This document shows, one piece after another, positions 32,230 through 41,268 of a DNA stretch of 64,000 nt. Each line of letters begins with the position of its first letter. Positions within the stretch are counted from its first letter, which is position 1. The translations under genes were made by a program, and so were the position numbers. The notes under the pieces are model-generated. The model was not told the DNA's origin. It did not search any database and saw nothing but the letters and a program-made list of their open reading frames with translations. Source of the DNA: Clostridiales bacterium (GTDB lineage Bacteria > Bacillota > Clostridia > Lachnospirales > Lachnospiraceae); the NCBI GenBank assembly GCA_018376135.1, contig JAHABX010000004.1:74415-138414 (forward strand), given 5' to 3'.

Positions 32230-32928
32230 ATGACAGGAAAGATTTATGGAATCGGTGTGGGACCGGGAGACCCGGAGCTTCTTACCCTGAAGGCGAAGAA
32301 GATTCTGGATGAGGCAGATATCATTGCCGTTCCTGTAAAGGAGGCGGGGGAGTACAGCACTGCATTGGAGATCATCCGTCCGGTGGTGGATCTGAAGGGC
32401 AAGGAGATCGTGGAAGTGATCTTTCGGATGCATCCAGAGGAGGAAGAGCGTAAGAAGTGCCGCCGTGCCGCGTGCGAGCAGCTGGCAGAGAAGCTTCGTG
32501 AAGGAAAAGAGATCGCGATGATCACGCTGGGGGATGTATCGGTCTACAGTACCTATATGTACGTGAACAATTATCTTGCAGAGGCCGGCTTCGGTACGGA
32601 GATCATTCCGGGCATTCCGTCTTTCTGCAGCGGGGCAGCCAGTGCACAGCTTGCGCTGATGGAAGGCAATGAAGGGCTTGCCATCGTTCCGTCCGCACGT
32701 GAGAATAAGACTCTGGGAGCCGCATTGGATACCTTTGAGAATATTGTGGTTATGAAGGCGGGAAACAGCATGGAGAAGCTAAGACGCATGCTGGAGGACA
32801 GACAGATCCCCCTGTCGGCAGCCACTGTGCTCAGCAGAGTGGGAATGGAGGATGAATATATTGGACCGGTGGATACAGACCGGGAATTCAGCTACTTTAC
32901 AACCGTTATAATTAAGAAGGGAAGATAA
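32230..32928 (+). CDS. cbiL: Precorrin-2 / cobalt-factor II C20-methyltransferase
   Basis: SAM-dependent methyltransferase of 232 residues, adding the C20 methyl to cobalt-factor II in the anaerobic corrin pathway. The tetrapyrrole-methylase fold is marked by GIGVGPGDPELLTLKAKKIL at the N-terminus, GDVSVYSTYMYV near 100, and PGIPSFCSGAASAQL near 125. First gene after the riboswitch, with AAAAGGAG before the ATG. Only three bases separate it from cbiF. Confidence 0.93.
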   Translation: MTGKIYGIGVGPGDPELLTLKAKKILDEADIIAVPVKEAGEYSTALEIIRPVVDLKGKEIVEVIFRMHPEEEERKKCRRAACEQLAEKLREGKEIAMITLGDVSVYSTYMYVNNYLAEAGFGTEIIPGIPSFCSGAASAQLALMEGNEGLAIVPSARENKTLGAALDTFENIVVMKAGNSMEKLRRMLEDRQIPLSAATVLSRVGMEDEYIGPVDTDREFSYFTTVIIKKGR

Positions 32929-32931
32929 AAG

Positions 32932-33687
32932 ATGGTATCATTTATCGGAGCCGGACCGGGAGATCCGGAGCTTTTGACAATCAAAGGAAAGAAAATCATA
33001 GACAGCGCGGATGTGATCATCTACGCAGGCTCTCTGGTCAATCCGCAGGTGCTTTCGGATGCGAAGGAGGGAGCAAGGATCTATAACAGTGCCACCATGA
33101 ACCTGGATGAAGTGATAGAGGTTATGAAGGATGCGGAAAGCAGGGGACTTAAAACGGCACGTGTACATACAGGAGATCCGGCGATCTTCGGAGCACACCG
33201 GGAGCAGATGGACCGGCTGGAGGAGCTGGGGATTGCGTATGAGGTGATTCCCGGCGTCAGCTCTTTCCTGGCGACTGCGGCGGTGCTGAAGAAGGAATAC
33301 ACCCTTCCGGGGGTCAGCCAGACGGTGATCCTGACCCGTATGGAGGGAAGGACGCCCATGCCGCCGAAGGAAAAGCTTCTGGATCTGGCGAGACACAACT
33401 CTACCATGATTATTTTCCTGAGTGTGGGGATGATGGAGGAGCTGTCTGCGACACTGAGGCAGGCATATAGACCGGAGACTCCGGTGGCGGTGGTCTACAA
33501 AGCGACCTGGGAGGATCAGAAGATCGTATACGGAGATCTGACCAATATTGCAGAGCGTGTGAAGGAAGCGGGGATCCGTAAGACGGCTCTGACGGTAGTG
33601 GGAGATTTCCTCGGAGATGAGTATGAGTTATCGAAGCTGTATGATAAGACCTTTACCACAGAGTTCCGAAAGGGAGTGAAGGAATAA
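32932..33687 (+). CDS. cbiF: Precorrin-4 / cobalt-precorrin-4 C11-methyltransferase
   Basis: Tetrapyrrole methylase of 251 residues. GAGPGDPELLTIKGKKIID is the SAM-binding start, HTGDPAIFGAHREQMDRL is near 80, and PGVSSFLATAAVLKKEYTLPG near 105 is typical of CbiF. It methylates C11 of cobalt-precorrin-4. The stop codon overlaps the hemA start (TAATG), so translation is coupled. No truncation is seen. Confidence 0.92.
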   Translation: MVSFIGAGPGDPELLTIKGKKIIDSADVIIYAGSLVNPQVLSDAKEGARIYNSATMNLDEVIEVMKDAESRGLKTARVHTGDPAIFGAHREQMDRLEELGIAYEVIPGVSSFLATAAVLKKEYTLPGVSQTVILTRMEGRTPMPPKEKLLDLARHNSTMIIFLSVGMMEELSATLRQAYRPETPVAVVYKATWEDQKIVYGDLTNIAERVKEAGIRKTALTVVGDFLGDEYELSKLYDKTFTTEFRKGVKE

Positions 33688-34868
33688 TGGGAATTTCACT
33701 GATCAGTATCAGCCACCGGATCGCGCCGCTTGCCATCCGGGAACTGTTTGCATTTCCGGAGGATATGCAGGTTGAACTGATGAAGCAGATGCTGGAGAGA
33801 GGCTTTGCATCCGAGTGTGTGATGGTCAGCACCTGCAACCGGACAGAGGTCTACACCTATTCAGAGCGTCCGGGCAGCAATTTTACAGACATGCAGGATC
33901 TTCTGCTGGAGTTCGCGGATGCGGAGCAGGTGGAGGATATAGGGGAATATGTGCGTTTTTACGGAGGGACGAAAGCGATCCGCCATCTGTTTCATGTGGC
34001 GGCAGGGCTGGATTCCATGGTTATGGGAGAGGATCAGATTCTGGGACAGGTGAAGCGCGCTCATGCGCAGGCACGCACTGCCGATACCTGCGGTGTGTAT
34101 CTGAATACTCTGTTCCGGTTTGCGGTGACAGCGGCGAAGCGGGTCAAGACGGAGACCGATCTGTCCCGCACCACCGTCTCCACGGCGACCATGGCGGTGA
34201 AGGCGGCGGAGCAGGAGCTGGGCTCTCTGCAGGGTAAAAAGGTGATGATCATCGGCGCCTCCGGCAAGATCGGCGGTATCGTGTTGAAAAATATGCAGTG
34301 TATTGAAGGCGCACAGGTGTACATTACTTCCAGAAATATGTGTCAGGCAAGGGCGGATATGCATCATAAGGTGACCTATCAGATCATGGAATACGAGAAC
34401 CGGTATGAGCTGGCAGATGAGATGGATGTGATCATCAGCGCCACCAGCAGTCCCCATTATACACTGACCTATGAGAAACTGGCGAAGGTTCTGCGCACGT
34501 CCAGGCGGCGGGTGCTGGTGGATCTTGCCGTGCCCATCGATATTGAGGCGAAGACCGAATGGCTTCCGGGTGTAAAACGTTATGATATAGATGATTTTCA
34601 GGAGCTGGCGCGGGCGAACAACGAGAAGAAGCAGCATGAGGTGCTGGAGGCGGATCAGATCCTGGAGGAATCCAGGCTGGATTTTGAGCGCTGGATGGTA
34701 TTTCAGCAGGCACTGCCGGAGATTGCGAAGATCAAGCAGTGGATGCTGGAGGAGGCAGAGAAGAAGGGCTTTGAGAAAGCCGTGGACAAGCTGTTCTACA
34801 AGATCCGGGATAATTCCAATCCTGAGGATCTGCGGACATTTTTGGAGCATATGAAGGAGGATAAGTGA
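33687..34868 (+). CDS. hemA: Glutamyl-tRNA reductase
   Basis: Protein of 393 residues that reduces glutamyl-tRNA to glutamate-1-semialdehyde, the first committed step of tetrapyrrole synthesis. The N-terminal catalytic domain has the STCNRTE motif, with the nucleophilic Cys at residue 50. The AAGLDSMVMGEDQILGQVK segment is near 110. The NADPH domain starts at KKVMIIGASGKIG. The C-terminus is the usual helical dimerisation domain. It is placed inside the cobalamin operon, as in many Clostridia that make corrinoids but little or no haem. hemL and hemB are not in this window. Confidence 0.95.
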   Translation: MGISLISISHRIAPLAIRELFAFPEDMQVELMKQMLERGFASECVMVSTCNRTEVYTYSERPGSNFTDMQDLLLEFADAEQVEDIGEYVRFYGGTKAIRHLFHVAAGLDSMVMGEDQILGQVKRAHAQARTADTCGVYLNTLFRFAVTAAKRVKTETDLSRTTVSTATMAVKAAEQELGSLQGKKVMIIGASGKIGGIVLKNMQCIEGAQVYITSRNMCQARADMHHKVTYQIMEYENRYELADEMDVIISATSSPHYTLTYEKLAKVLRTSRRRVLVDLAVPIDIEAKTEWLPGVKRYDIDDFQELARANNEKKQHEVLEADQILEESRLDFERWMVFQQALPEIAKIKQWMLEEAEKKGFEKAVDKLFYKIRDNSNPEDLRTFLEHMKEDK

Positions 34869-35599
34869 TGGGAAAGCTGTATGTGGTCGGATTTGGACCG
34901 GGCGGTTATGAGCATATGACGCAGAAGTGCATCGATGTGATCCGTCAGGCGGATGTGGTGACTGGCTACACCACCTATGTAAATATTCTGAAGGAATTTT
35001 TTCCGGACAAGCATTATATTGCAACGCCGATGATGCAGGAGGTAAAACGCTGTGAGATGGCGGTGGAAGAGGCGATGAAGGATCAGACCGTGGCAATGGT
35101 TTCCAGCGGAGACAGCGGTATCTACGGAATGGCAGGCATTATCTACCAGGTGGCGGAGGAAAAGCAGGCAGACATTGAGATCGAGACAGTTCCGGGTGTG
35201 ACGGCGGCAAGCGCTGCGGCTTCCGTGCTGGGGGCTCCTCTGATGCATGATTTTGCCGTGATCAGTCTGAGTGATCTGATGACTCCGCTGGAGCTTATCA
35301 TGAAGCGTGTGGACTGTGCGGGACAGGGAGATCTGATCGTATGTCTCTACAATCCGAAGAGTAAAAAGCGCACCGGTTATGTGGAGCAGGCGGCAGATAT
35401 TCTTTTAAAATACAGAAAGGGAAGTACACCGGTGGGCATTGTGCGCAATGCGGGCAGAAGGGACGAAAGCTCTTGTATCACCACCCTTGACCGGCTGAAG
35501 GATGCGGATATCGATATGTTCAGTGTGGTTTTGATCGGCAATTCCCAGACATATGAGAGAAATGGAAGGATGATTACGCCCCGCGGCTATCGGCTGTAG
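34868..35599 (+). CDS. cbiH: Precorrin-3B / cobalt-factor III C17-methyltransferase
   Basis: Tetrapyrrole methylase of 243 residues that methylates C17 and promotes ring contraction. Motifs are YVVGFGPGGYEHMTQKCIDVIRQAD, MVSSGDSGIYGMAGIIYQ and VPGVTAASAAASVLGAPLMHDFAVISLSDL, the last being diagnostic of CbiH/CobJ. The ATG at 34868 overlaps the hemA stop (TGATG), with AAGGAGG seven bases earlier. It has no fused accessory domain such as CbiG or a ferredoxin. Confidence 0.93.
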   Translation: MGKLYVVGFGPGGYEHMTQKCIDVIRQADVVTGYTTYVNILKEFFPDKHYIATPMMQEVKRCEMAVEEAMKDQTVAMVSSGDSGIYGMAGIIYQVAEEKQADIEIETVPGVTAASAAASVLGAPLMHDFAVISLSDLMTPLELIMKRVDCAGQGDLIVCLYNPKSKKRTGYVEQAADILLKYRKGSTPVGIVRNAGRRDESSCITTLDRLKDADIDMFSVVLIGNSQTYERNGRMITPRGYRL

Positions 35600-35611
35600 G
35601 TTGGAGGCATT

Positions 35612-38008
35612 ATGCAGAATGTAATTCGTATCGGGACCAGGAAGAGCAGGCTTGCGCTGGTTCAGACTGATATCGTAAGAAAGAAAATAGAAGAAGCATT
35701 TCCGGAGATAAGGGTGGAAATCGTGGAGATGTCCACTAAGGGCGACGAGATCCTGGACCGCTCTTTGACTTCCTTTGGAGGCAAGGGTATTTTTACCCAG
35801 GAGCTGGAGGAGGCTTTGCAAAATGGAGAGATCGATCTGGCAGTCCACAGTGCAAAGGATATGCCTATGGAATTTCCGCAGGGGCTTGGCATCGGTGCGG
35901 TTCTGACCCGTGGTCCGGTGGAGGATGTGATTGTGACCTGCAGCGGGACAGGGATTGCGGATTTAAAGCCCGGCAGTATCGTGGGAACCAGCAGTCTGCG
36001 CAGGGAGCTGCAGATCAAAAGGATCAATCCTCTGGTCCGGATCCGGATGATCCGCGGAAATGTGCAGACAAGACTCCGGAAGCTTTCGGAGGGGCAGTAT
36101 GACGCCATTGTTCTGGCAGCAGCCGGGCTTACGAGGCTGGAGCTGACGGATTCCGGTGAGTATCATTTTGAATATCTGAATACGGATCAGTGTCTTCCGG
36201 CAGCCGGGCAGGCGATCCTGGCGGTGGAGAGCCGGGAGGGGCATCTGACAGAGGTGCTGGAGGCAATCCATGACCGGGAAGCCGGAGCCGCTCTGTGGGC
36301 AGAGCGTGCATATCTGTCTGCCATCGGAGGAAGCTGCAATGCTCCGGCAGCGGCGCTTTGCCGTGTGACGAAGGAGGGGCTTTCCATGGAAGCTCTGTTT
36401 GCTGCGGACGGTATCCATATGAAACGGGTATGGGGCAGCCGGACAGCCGGATGGGATACAGAGGAAGCAAAGTCTCTTGGACAGGAGCTGGCAGCCCGGA
36501 TCCGTCAGGGAAAGGTATGGCTGGTGGGAGCCGGTCCGGGAGACCGGAATCTGGTGACAGAGCGGTGCCGCTTTTGTATCCGGGAAGCGGATGTGATCGT
36601 CTATGACAGTCTTGCCGCAGATGATCTGCTGAATGAGGCAAGAAGAGATGCAGAGCTTATCTATGCAGGAAAGCGTGCGTCCCATCATCATCTGAAGCAG
36701 GAGGAGACCAACGCCCTTTTGATCCGTCTGGCAAAAGAGGGAAAACAGGTGGTTCGCTTAAAGGGCGGCGATCCGTTCATCTTCGGAAGAGGCGGCGAGG
36801 AGGCACAGGAGCTTGTGGCGGCTGGGATCGATTTTGAGATCGTGCCGGGCGTGTCCTCCTGTTACGGAGCGCCTGCCTATGCGGGAATTCCGGTGACGCA
36901 CCGGGAGTATGCGTCTTCTTTCCATGTGATCACCGGACATGAGGGCAGCCATAAGGAGAGCAATGTGCTGGACTACGGGACACTTGCGAAGGAAGAGGGA
37001 ACGCTGATCTTTCTGATGGGTCTTAAAAATCTTCCGAATATTGTGAAGAATCTGATAGAAAACGGAAAGGATCCCAATACCCCGGCGGCAGTGGTACAGG
37101 AAGGAACCACAGCGCGCCAGAGGGTGGTCTGCGGGACACTTTGTACCATTGTGGAGGAGACACGAAAGGCCGGGATCCAGACTCCGGCGATCTCCATCGT
37201 AGGAGACGTGGTGCGCCTTCGGGAGGAGATCCGGTGGTTCAGTAAAAAGCCCCTGTCCGGGAAGCGGGTACTGATCACGGCGACGGAGAAGATGAGCCGG
37301 AATCTTGCCCGGGTTTTGAAGGAGGAGGGAGCAGAGCCGGTCTGCTTCAGTCTGATCTGTACAGAGCCTTTGATCACAGCGGAGCTGGAGCGTGCCATGG
37401 AGTCTCTAAAGCAGTACACCTGGATGGTATTTACCAGCAGCAACGGTGTGGAACTGTTCTTCCGGTATCTTCTGGACAGCGGAAGAGATATCCGCAGTCT
37501 GGCGGCGCTGAAGTTTGCGGTGATCGGAGAGGGCACCAAAAAGGCACTGGCAGACCGGGGCATTCAGGCGGACTTTGTACCGTCCAGATACAGCAGCAGA
37601 GATCTGTCGAAGGAATGGGTGCCGGCTCTGACCCGGGAGGACCGGGTCCTGATGCTGCGTGCAGAAGAGGCGTCCACAGAGCTGAACCGGGCGCTTGACG
37701 GGGCGGGCGTGCCCTATACGGCAGTGGCGACGTACCGGACGGCGGTGGATGAGCGCAAGGCGGAGGAGCTGAACCGTATCCTTCCGCAGGTGGATTATGT
37801 GACCTTCTGCAGTGCCTCTGCAGTGCGTGCCTTTGCATCCATGAGAGATGGCAGAGAGCTGACGGCAAAGGCAGTCTGTATCGGTCCGGTGACGGAACGG
37901 GCAGCAGTGGAAGCGGGCATTTCGGTACACCGGTCCGCAGTGGTCTATACGGCGGAGGGCATCCGGGATGTGCTGCTGTATGATGCAGGAAGAGAAGCCT
38001 GCAAATAA
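35612..38008 (+). CDS. Trifunctional HemC-CobA-HemD fusion
   Basis: A 798-residue protein joining three enzymes. Residues about 1-295 are hydroxymethylbilane synthase (GTRKSRLALVQT; dipyrromethane cofactor Cys242 in GGSCNAP). Residues about 300-545 are uroporphyrinogen III C-methyltransferase (LVGAGPGDRNLVTERC, LKGGDPFIFGRGGEEA, PGVSSCYGAPAYAGIPVTHR). Residues about 552-798 are uroporphyrinogen III synthase (GKRVLITATEKMSRNLARVL, VFTSSNGVELFF, VTFCSASAVRAF). Together they turn porphobilinogen into precorrin-2. CobA lies between HemC and HemD, not at an end. The precorrin-2 dehydrogenase domain often attached to CobA is absent. Confidence 0.93.
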   Translation: MQNVIRIGTRKSRLALVQTDIVRKKIEEAFPEIRVEIVEMSTKGDEILDRSLTSFGGKGIFTQELEEALQNGEIDLAVHSAKDMPMEFPQGLGIGAVLTRGPVEDVIVTCSGTGIADLKPGSIVGTSSLRRELQIKRINPLVRIRMIRGNVQTRLRKLSEGQYDAIVLAAAGLTRLELTDSGEYHFEYLNTDQCLPAAGQAILAVESREGHLTEVLEAIHDREAGAALWAERAYLSAIGGSCNAPAAALCRVTKEGLSMEALFAADGIHMKRVWGSRTAGWDTEEAKSLGQELAARIRQGKVWLVGAGPGDRNLVTERCRFCIREADVIVYDSLAADDLLNEARRDAELIYAGKRASHHHLKQEETNALLIRLAKEGKQVVRLKGGDPFIFGRGGEEAQELVAAGIDFEIVPGVSSCYGAPAYAGIPVTHREYASSFHVITGHEGSHKESNVLDYGTLAKEEGTLIFLMGLKNLPNIVKNLIENGKDPNTPAAVVQEGTTARQRVVCGTLCTIVEETRKAGIQTPAISIVGDVVRLREEIRWFSKKPLSGKRVLITATEKMSRNLARVLKEEGAEPVCFSLICTEPLITAELERAMESLKQYTWMVFTSSNGVELFFRYLLDSGRDIRSLAALKFAVIGEGTKKALADRGIQADFVPSRYSSRDLSKEWVPALTREDRVLMLRAEEASTELNRALDGAGVPYTAVATYRTAVDERKAEELNRILPQVDYVTFCSASAVRAFASMRDGRELTAKAVCIGPVTERAAVEAGISVHRSAVVYTAEGIRDVLLYDAGREACK

Positions 38009-38034
38009 AATGAACATGAGAGATAGAAAATAAG

Positions 38035-39138
38035 ATGGAATTACGGCATGGCGGGAATATCTATGAGGAAGCGCAGGTTCAACTGAATAAGGAAGAGGGC
38101 ATGGAGCTTCTGGATTTTTCTGCCAACATTAATCCTCTGGGGATGCCGGAGAGTGTGCGCCGGGCAGTGACAGAAGCACTGGAGCTGGCGGTTCATTATC
38201 CGGATCCCCTGTGCAGGAGGCTTCGGCAGGCGCTGGCAGAATACCACAGCCTTCCGGCAGATGCCATCATCTGCGGAAACGGAGGGGCGGATCTGATCTA
38301 TCGTCTTGCCTATGGCTTACGTCCCGGACGGGCGCTTCTGACGGCTCCCACCTTCGCGGAATACGAGGAGGCATTAAAACAGGTGGGGACAGAGCTTTGT
38401 TTTTACCGGATGCAGGAGGATCTTCAGATCCGGGACGACATCCTGGATGATATGGAGGCAGGACTGGATGTGATGTTTCTGTGCAATCCCAACAATCCCA
38501 CGGGACTTCTGATCCGGCAGGAGCTTTTAAGCCGGATTCTGGAGAGGGCAGAGCAGCGGGGGATCCTTCTGGTACTGGATGAGTGCTTTCTGGATTTTAC
38601 TGGTCAGGAGGAGCGCTCACTTGTGGAACAGGCAGGCAAGTCGAAGCATCTGTTTGTGCTTCGGTCCTTCACGAAGATGTATGCCATGCCGGGGATCCGG
38701 CTTGGATACGGCGTCAGTGGAAGAAGGGAGCTTTTGGACCGGATGGAGGAATCCGGTCAGTGCTGGGGAGTCAGTGTGCTGGCATCCGAGGCAGGGATCG
38801 CAGCCCTTGGAGAAGAAGCCTATAAGCAGGAAGCAGTCCGGCTGGTCAGCCGGGAGAGGGCGTATTTACAGGAGGAGCTTACTGCTCTTGGTCTTCGGGT
38901 GTGGGATGGTCAGGCGGATTATCTGTTCTTCCGGGCTTTCGGAGTGCGGGATCTCTATGAACGGCTGGAACCCTGGGGGATTCTGATCCGCCGCTGTGCC
39001 AATTACCGGGGGCTTGACGATACCTTTTATCGGATCGCGGTGAAGGATCACAGATCCAATGAGAAGCTGATCCATGCACTGAGACAGGTGATGAATCAAA
39101 TACGGGATCAGGTGGAACCGGATTCCGGGCAGGAGTGA
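38035..39138 (+). CDS. cobD: L-threonine-O-3-phosphate decarboxylase (PLP-dependent)
   Basis: Class I aminotransferase-fold enzyme of 367 residues. It should make (R)-1-aminopropan-2-ol phosphate, the linker of the cobalamin lower loop. The N-terminal HGGNIYEEA, LLDFSANINPLG and NGGADLIYRLA, the central CNPNNPTGLL, the PLP-binding lysine in SFTKMYAMPGIRLGYG and a C-terminal arginine (YRIAV) are visible. Histidinol-phosphate aminotransferases look alike; the cobalamin operon decides the call. The start at 38035 lacks a strong ribosome-binding site but gives the expected MELRHGGN opening. Confidence 0.88.
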   Translation: MELRHGGNIYEEAQVQLNKEEGMELLDFSANINPLGMPESVRRAVTEALELAVHYPDPLCRRLRQALAEYHSLPADAIICGNGGADLIYRLAYGLRPGRALLTAPTFAEYEEALKQVGTELCFYRMQEDLQIRDDILDDMEAGLDVMFLCNPNNPTGLLIRQELLSRILERAEQRGILLVLDECFLDFTGQEERSLVEQAGKSKHLFVLRSFTKMYAMPGIRLGYGVSGRRELLDRMEESGQCWGVSVLASEAGIAALGEEAYKQEAVRLVSRERAYLQEELTALGLRVWDGQADYLFFRAFGVRDLYERLEPWGILIRRCANYRGLDDTFYRIAVKDHRSNEKLIHALRQVMNQIRDQVEPDSGQE

Positions 39139-39145
39139 CAGAACA

Positions 39146-40642
39146 ATGGCAAAAGCAATTATGATACAGGGAACCATGTCCAATTCCGGCAAGAGCTTTC
39201 TGACGGCAGGGCTTTGCAGAGTATTTCGGCAGGACGGCTATCGGGTGGCTCCCTTCAAGTCCCAGAATATGGCTTTGAATTCCTATATTACAAAGGACGG
39301 TCTGGAGATCGGGCGGGCGCAGGCGATGCAGGCGGAGGCGTGCGGCATCGATCCCACCGTGGATATGAATCCCATCCTTCTAAAGCCCACCAGTCATGTG
39401 GGCAGCCAGGTTATCGTAAACGGCGAGGTCCGGGGCAATATGAAGGCAATGGACTATTATCGGGACAAAAGGCAGCTGATCCCCGATGTGATGGCTGCAT
39501 ACCGCCGTCTTGACGAGGCGTATGATATTATCGTGATCGAGGGTGCGGGAAGCCCGGCGGAGATCAACCTTCATGAGAATGATATCGTCAATATGGGCAT
39601 GGCGAAGATGGCAGGAGCACCGGTCATCCTGGTGGGTGACATTGACCGGGGCGGTGTCTTTGCGGCGCTGTACGGCACGGTGAAGCTTCTGGAAGAGGAG
39701 GAGCAGCAGCGGATCAAAGGACTGGTCATCAACAAGTTCCGGGGAGATGTAAAGATCCTGGAGCCGGGACTTGAGATGATCGAGGAGAAGACCGGGATTC
39801 CGGTGGTGGGCGTGGTCCCCATGGAGCATCTGGATATCGATGATGAGGACAGTCTGTCTGACCGTCTGGAGCAGACGGAAAAGGGAGCGGGGCTTGATGC
39901 GGCGGTGATCCATCTTCCGCATATTTCCAACTTTACGGATTTTTCCGCTTTTGAGCGCATGGAGGGAGTTTCCCTTCGGTATGTACAGAAGCCGGGGATG
40001 CTGGGGGATCCGGATCTGATCCTGCTTCCGGGGACGAAAAATACCATGGACGATATGCAGTGGCTGCGGGAATCCGGCATGGAAGCGCTGATCCTGCGCC
40101 AGGCGGAGAAGAAGACGCCCATCATCGGTATCTGCGGCGGCTTCCAGATCCTGGGAAAGACGCTGGAGGATCCCTGCGGGGCAGAGCACGGAGGAACCAT
40201 GAGAGGCATGGGACTTCTGGACACCCGAACTGTATTCAGTCCGGCAAAGACCCGGACACAGATCTGTGGTGTGATGGAGCAGGGGGCAGGTCTTTGGTCA
40301 GACTGGAAGGGCAGAGAAGTGAACGGCTACGAGATCCATATGGGAGTCTCTGAGAATCTGGGCGGCTGCAGGGAGCTGGTGCGGCTCTCGGATGGCAGGG
40401 TCGATGCGATGAGCAATGAGGACGGCAGTGTACTGGGCAGTTATCTGCACGGCATCTTTGATACGGAAGGCTTTGCAGAGTCCATGATCCGCAGTCTGAT
40501 GACAGAGAAGGGAATGGAGTTCGGAGACTGGAGCTTCGATCTTCAGGCGCATAAGGAGCAGGAGTATGACAGGCTTGCAGATCTTGTGCGGAGATCCTTT
40601 GATATGAAGAAAATATACGAGATACTGGAGGCGGGAATCTGA
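39146..40642 (+). CDS. cbiP: Cobyric acid synthase
   Basis: Glutamine amidotransferase of 498 residues that amidates four carboxylates of adenosylcobyrinic acid a,c-diamide. The N-terminal ATP domain has GTMSNSGKSFLTAGLCRVF and PFKSQNMALNSYITKDGLEIGRAQAMQAEA, the hallmark of this enzyme. The C-terminal class I glutaminase domain has the nucleophile in ICGGFQILG and a histidine in GSYLHGIFD. It follows cobD by seven bases and its stop overlaps the cbiC start by one base (TGATG). Confidence 0.95.
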   Translation: MAKAIMIQGTMSNSGKSFLTAGLCRVFRQDGYRVAPFKSQNMALNSYITKDGLEIGRAQAMQAEACGIDPTVDMNPILLKPTSHVGSQVIVNGEVRGNMKAMDYYRDKRQLIPDVMAAYRRLDEAYDIIVIEGAGSPAEINLHENDIVNMGMAKMAGAPVILVGDIDRGGVFAALYGTVKLLEEEEQQRIKGLVINKFRGDVKILEPGLEMIEEKTGIPVVGVVPMEHLDIDDEDSLSDRLEQTEKGAGLDAAVIHLPHISNFTDFSAFERMEGVSLRYVQKPGMLGDPDLILLPGTKNTMDDMQWLRESGMEALILRQAEKKTPIIGICGGFQILGKTLEDPCGAEHGGTMRGMGLLDTRTVFSPAKTRTQICGVMEQGAGLWSDWKGREVNGYEIHMGVSENLGGCRELVRLSDGRVDAMSNEDGSVLGSYLHGIFDTEGFAESMIRSLMTEKGMEFGDWSFDLQAHKEQEYDRLADLVRRSFDMKKIYEILEAGI

Positions 40643-41268
40643 TGCTGGATAAGATCGAGATTGTAAAACCTATGGAGATAGAGAAACGGAGCATGGAGAT
40701 CATTATGTCAGAGCTGAACGGAAGAACCTGGCAGGAGCCGGAGTTCTCCATCGTAAAGCGCTGCATCCATACCTCTGCAGATTTTGACTATGCGGATAAT
40801 CTGTGTTTTTCCGAACAGGCGGCACAGCTGGGGGTGGAGGCACTGCGAAGAGGAGCTTCCATCGTGACGGATACAAGGATGGCATGGTCAGGCATTAATA
40901 AGAAGAAGCTTGCACAGTACGGTGGAGAGGCTTATTGCTTTATGGCTGACGCAGATGTGGCAGAGGAGGCAGGGAAGCGGGAGTGCACCCGTGCGGCGGT
41001 CTGTATGGAGCGGGGAGCCGCTCTTGAGGGAGAAGTGATCTTTGCGGTGGGAAATGCGCCCACAGCGCTGATCCGGCTCTATGAGCTGATTCAGGAAGGA
41101 AAGGTGAAGCCCGCGCTGATCATTGGTGCTCCGGTGGGGTTTGTCAATGTGGTGGAGGCAAAGGAGCTGATCATGACCGCAGGTGTTCCATATATTGTGC
41201 CAAGAGGCAGAAAAGGAGGCAGCAACATTGCGGCAACGATCTGCAACGCAATGCTGTATCAATTATGA
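40642..41268 (+). CDS. cbiC: Precorrin-8X methylmutase
   Basis: Protein of 208 residues that moves the C11 methyl group to C12, giving cobyrinic acid. The active-site histidine is in KRCIHTSADFDYADNL, and the TDTRMAWSGINKK and IIGAPVGFVNVVEAKELI segments are characteristic. The length is normal. It overlaps cobT by four bases (ATGA). Confidence 0.94.
   Translation: MLDKIEIVKPMEIEKRSMEIIMSELNGRTWQEPEFSIVKRCIHTSADFDYADNLCFSEQAAQLGVEALRRGASIVTDTRMAWSGINKKKLAQYGGEAYCFMADADVAEEAGKRECTRAAVCMERGAALEGEVIFAVGNAPTALIRLYELIQEGKVKPALIIGAPVGFVNVVEAKELIMTAGVPYIVPRGRKGGSNIAATICNAMLYQL

Noticed and set aside
33861..35096. 411-residue minus-strand frame
   Set aside because: It is opposite hemA and cbiH, both with clear motifs; it is a shadow.
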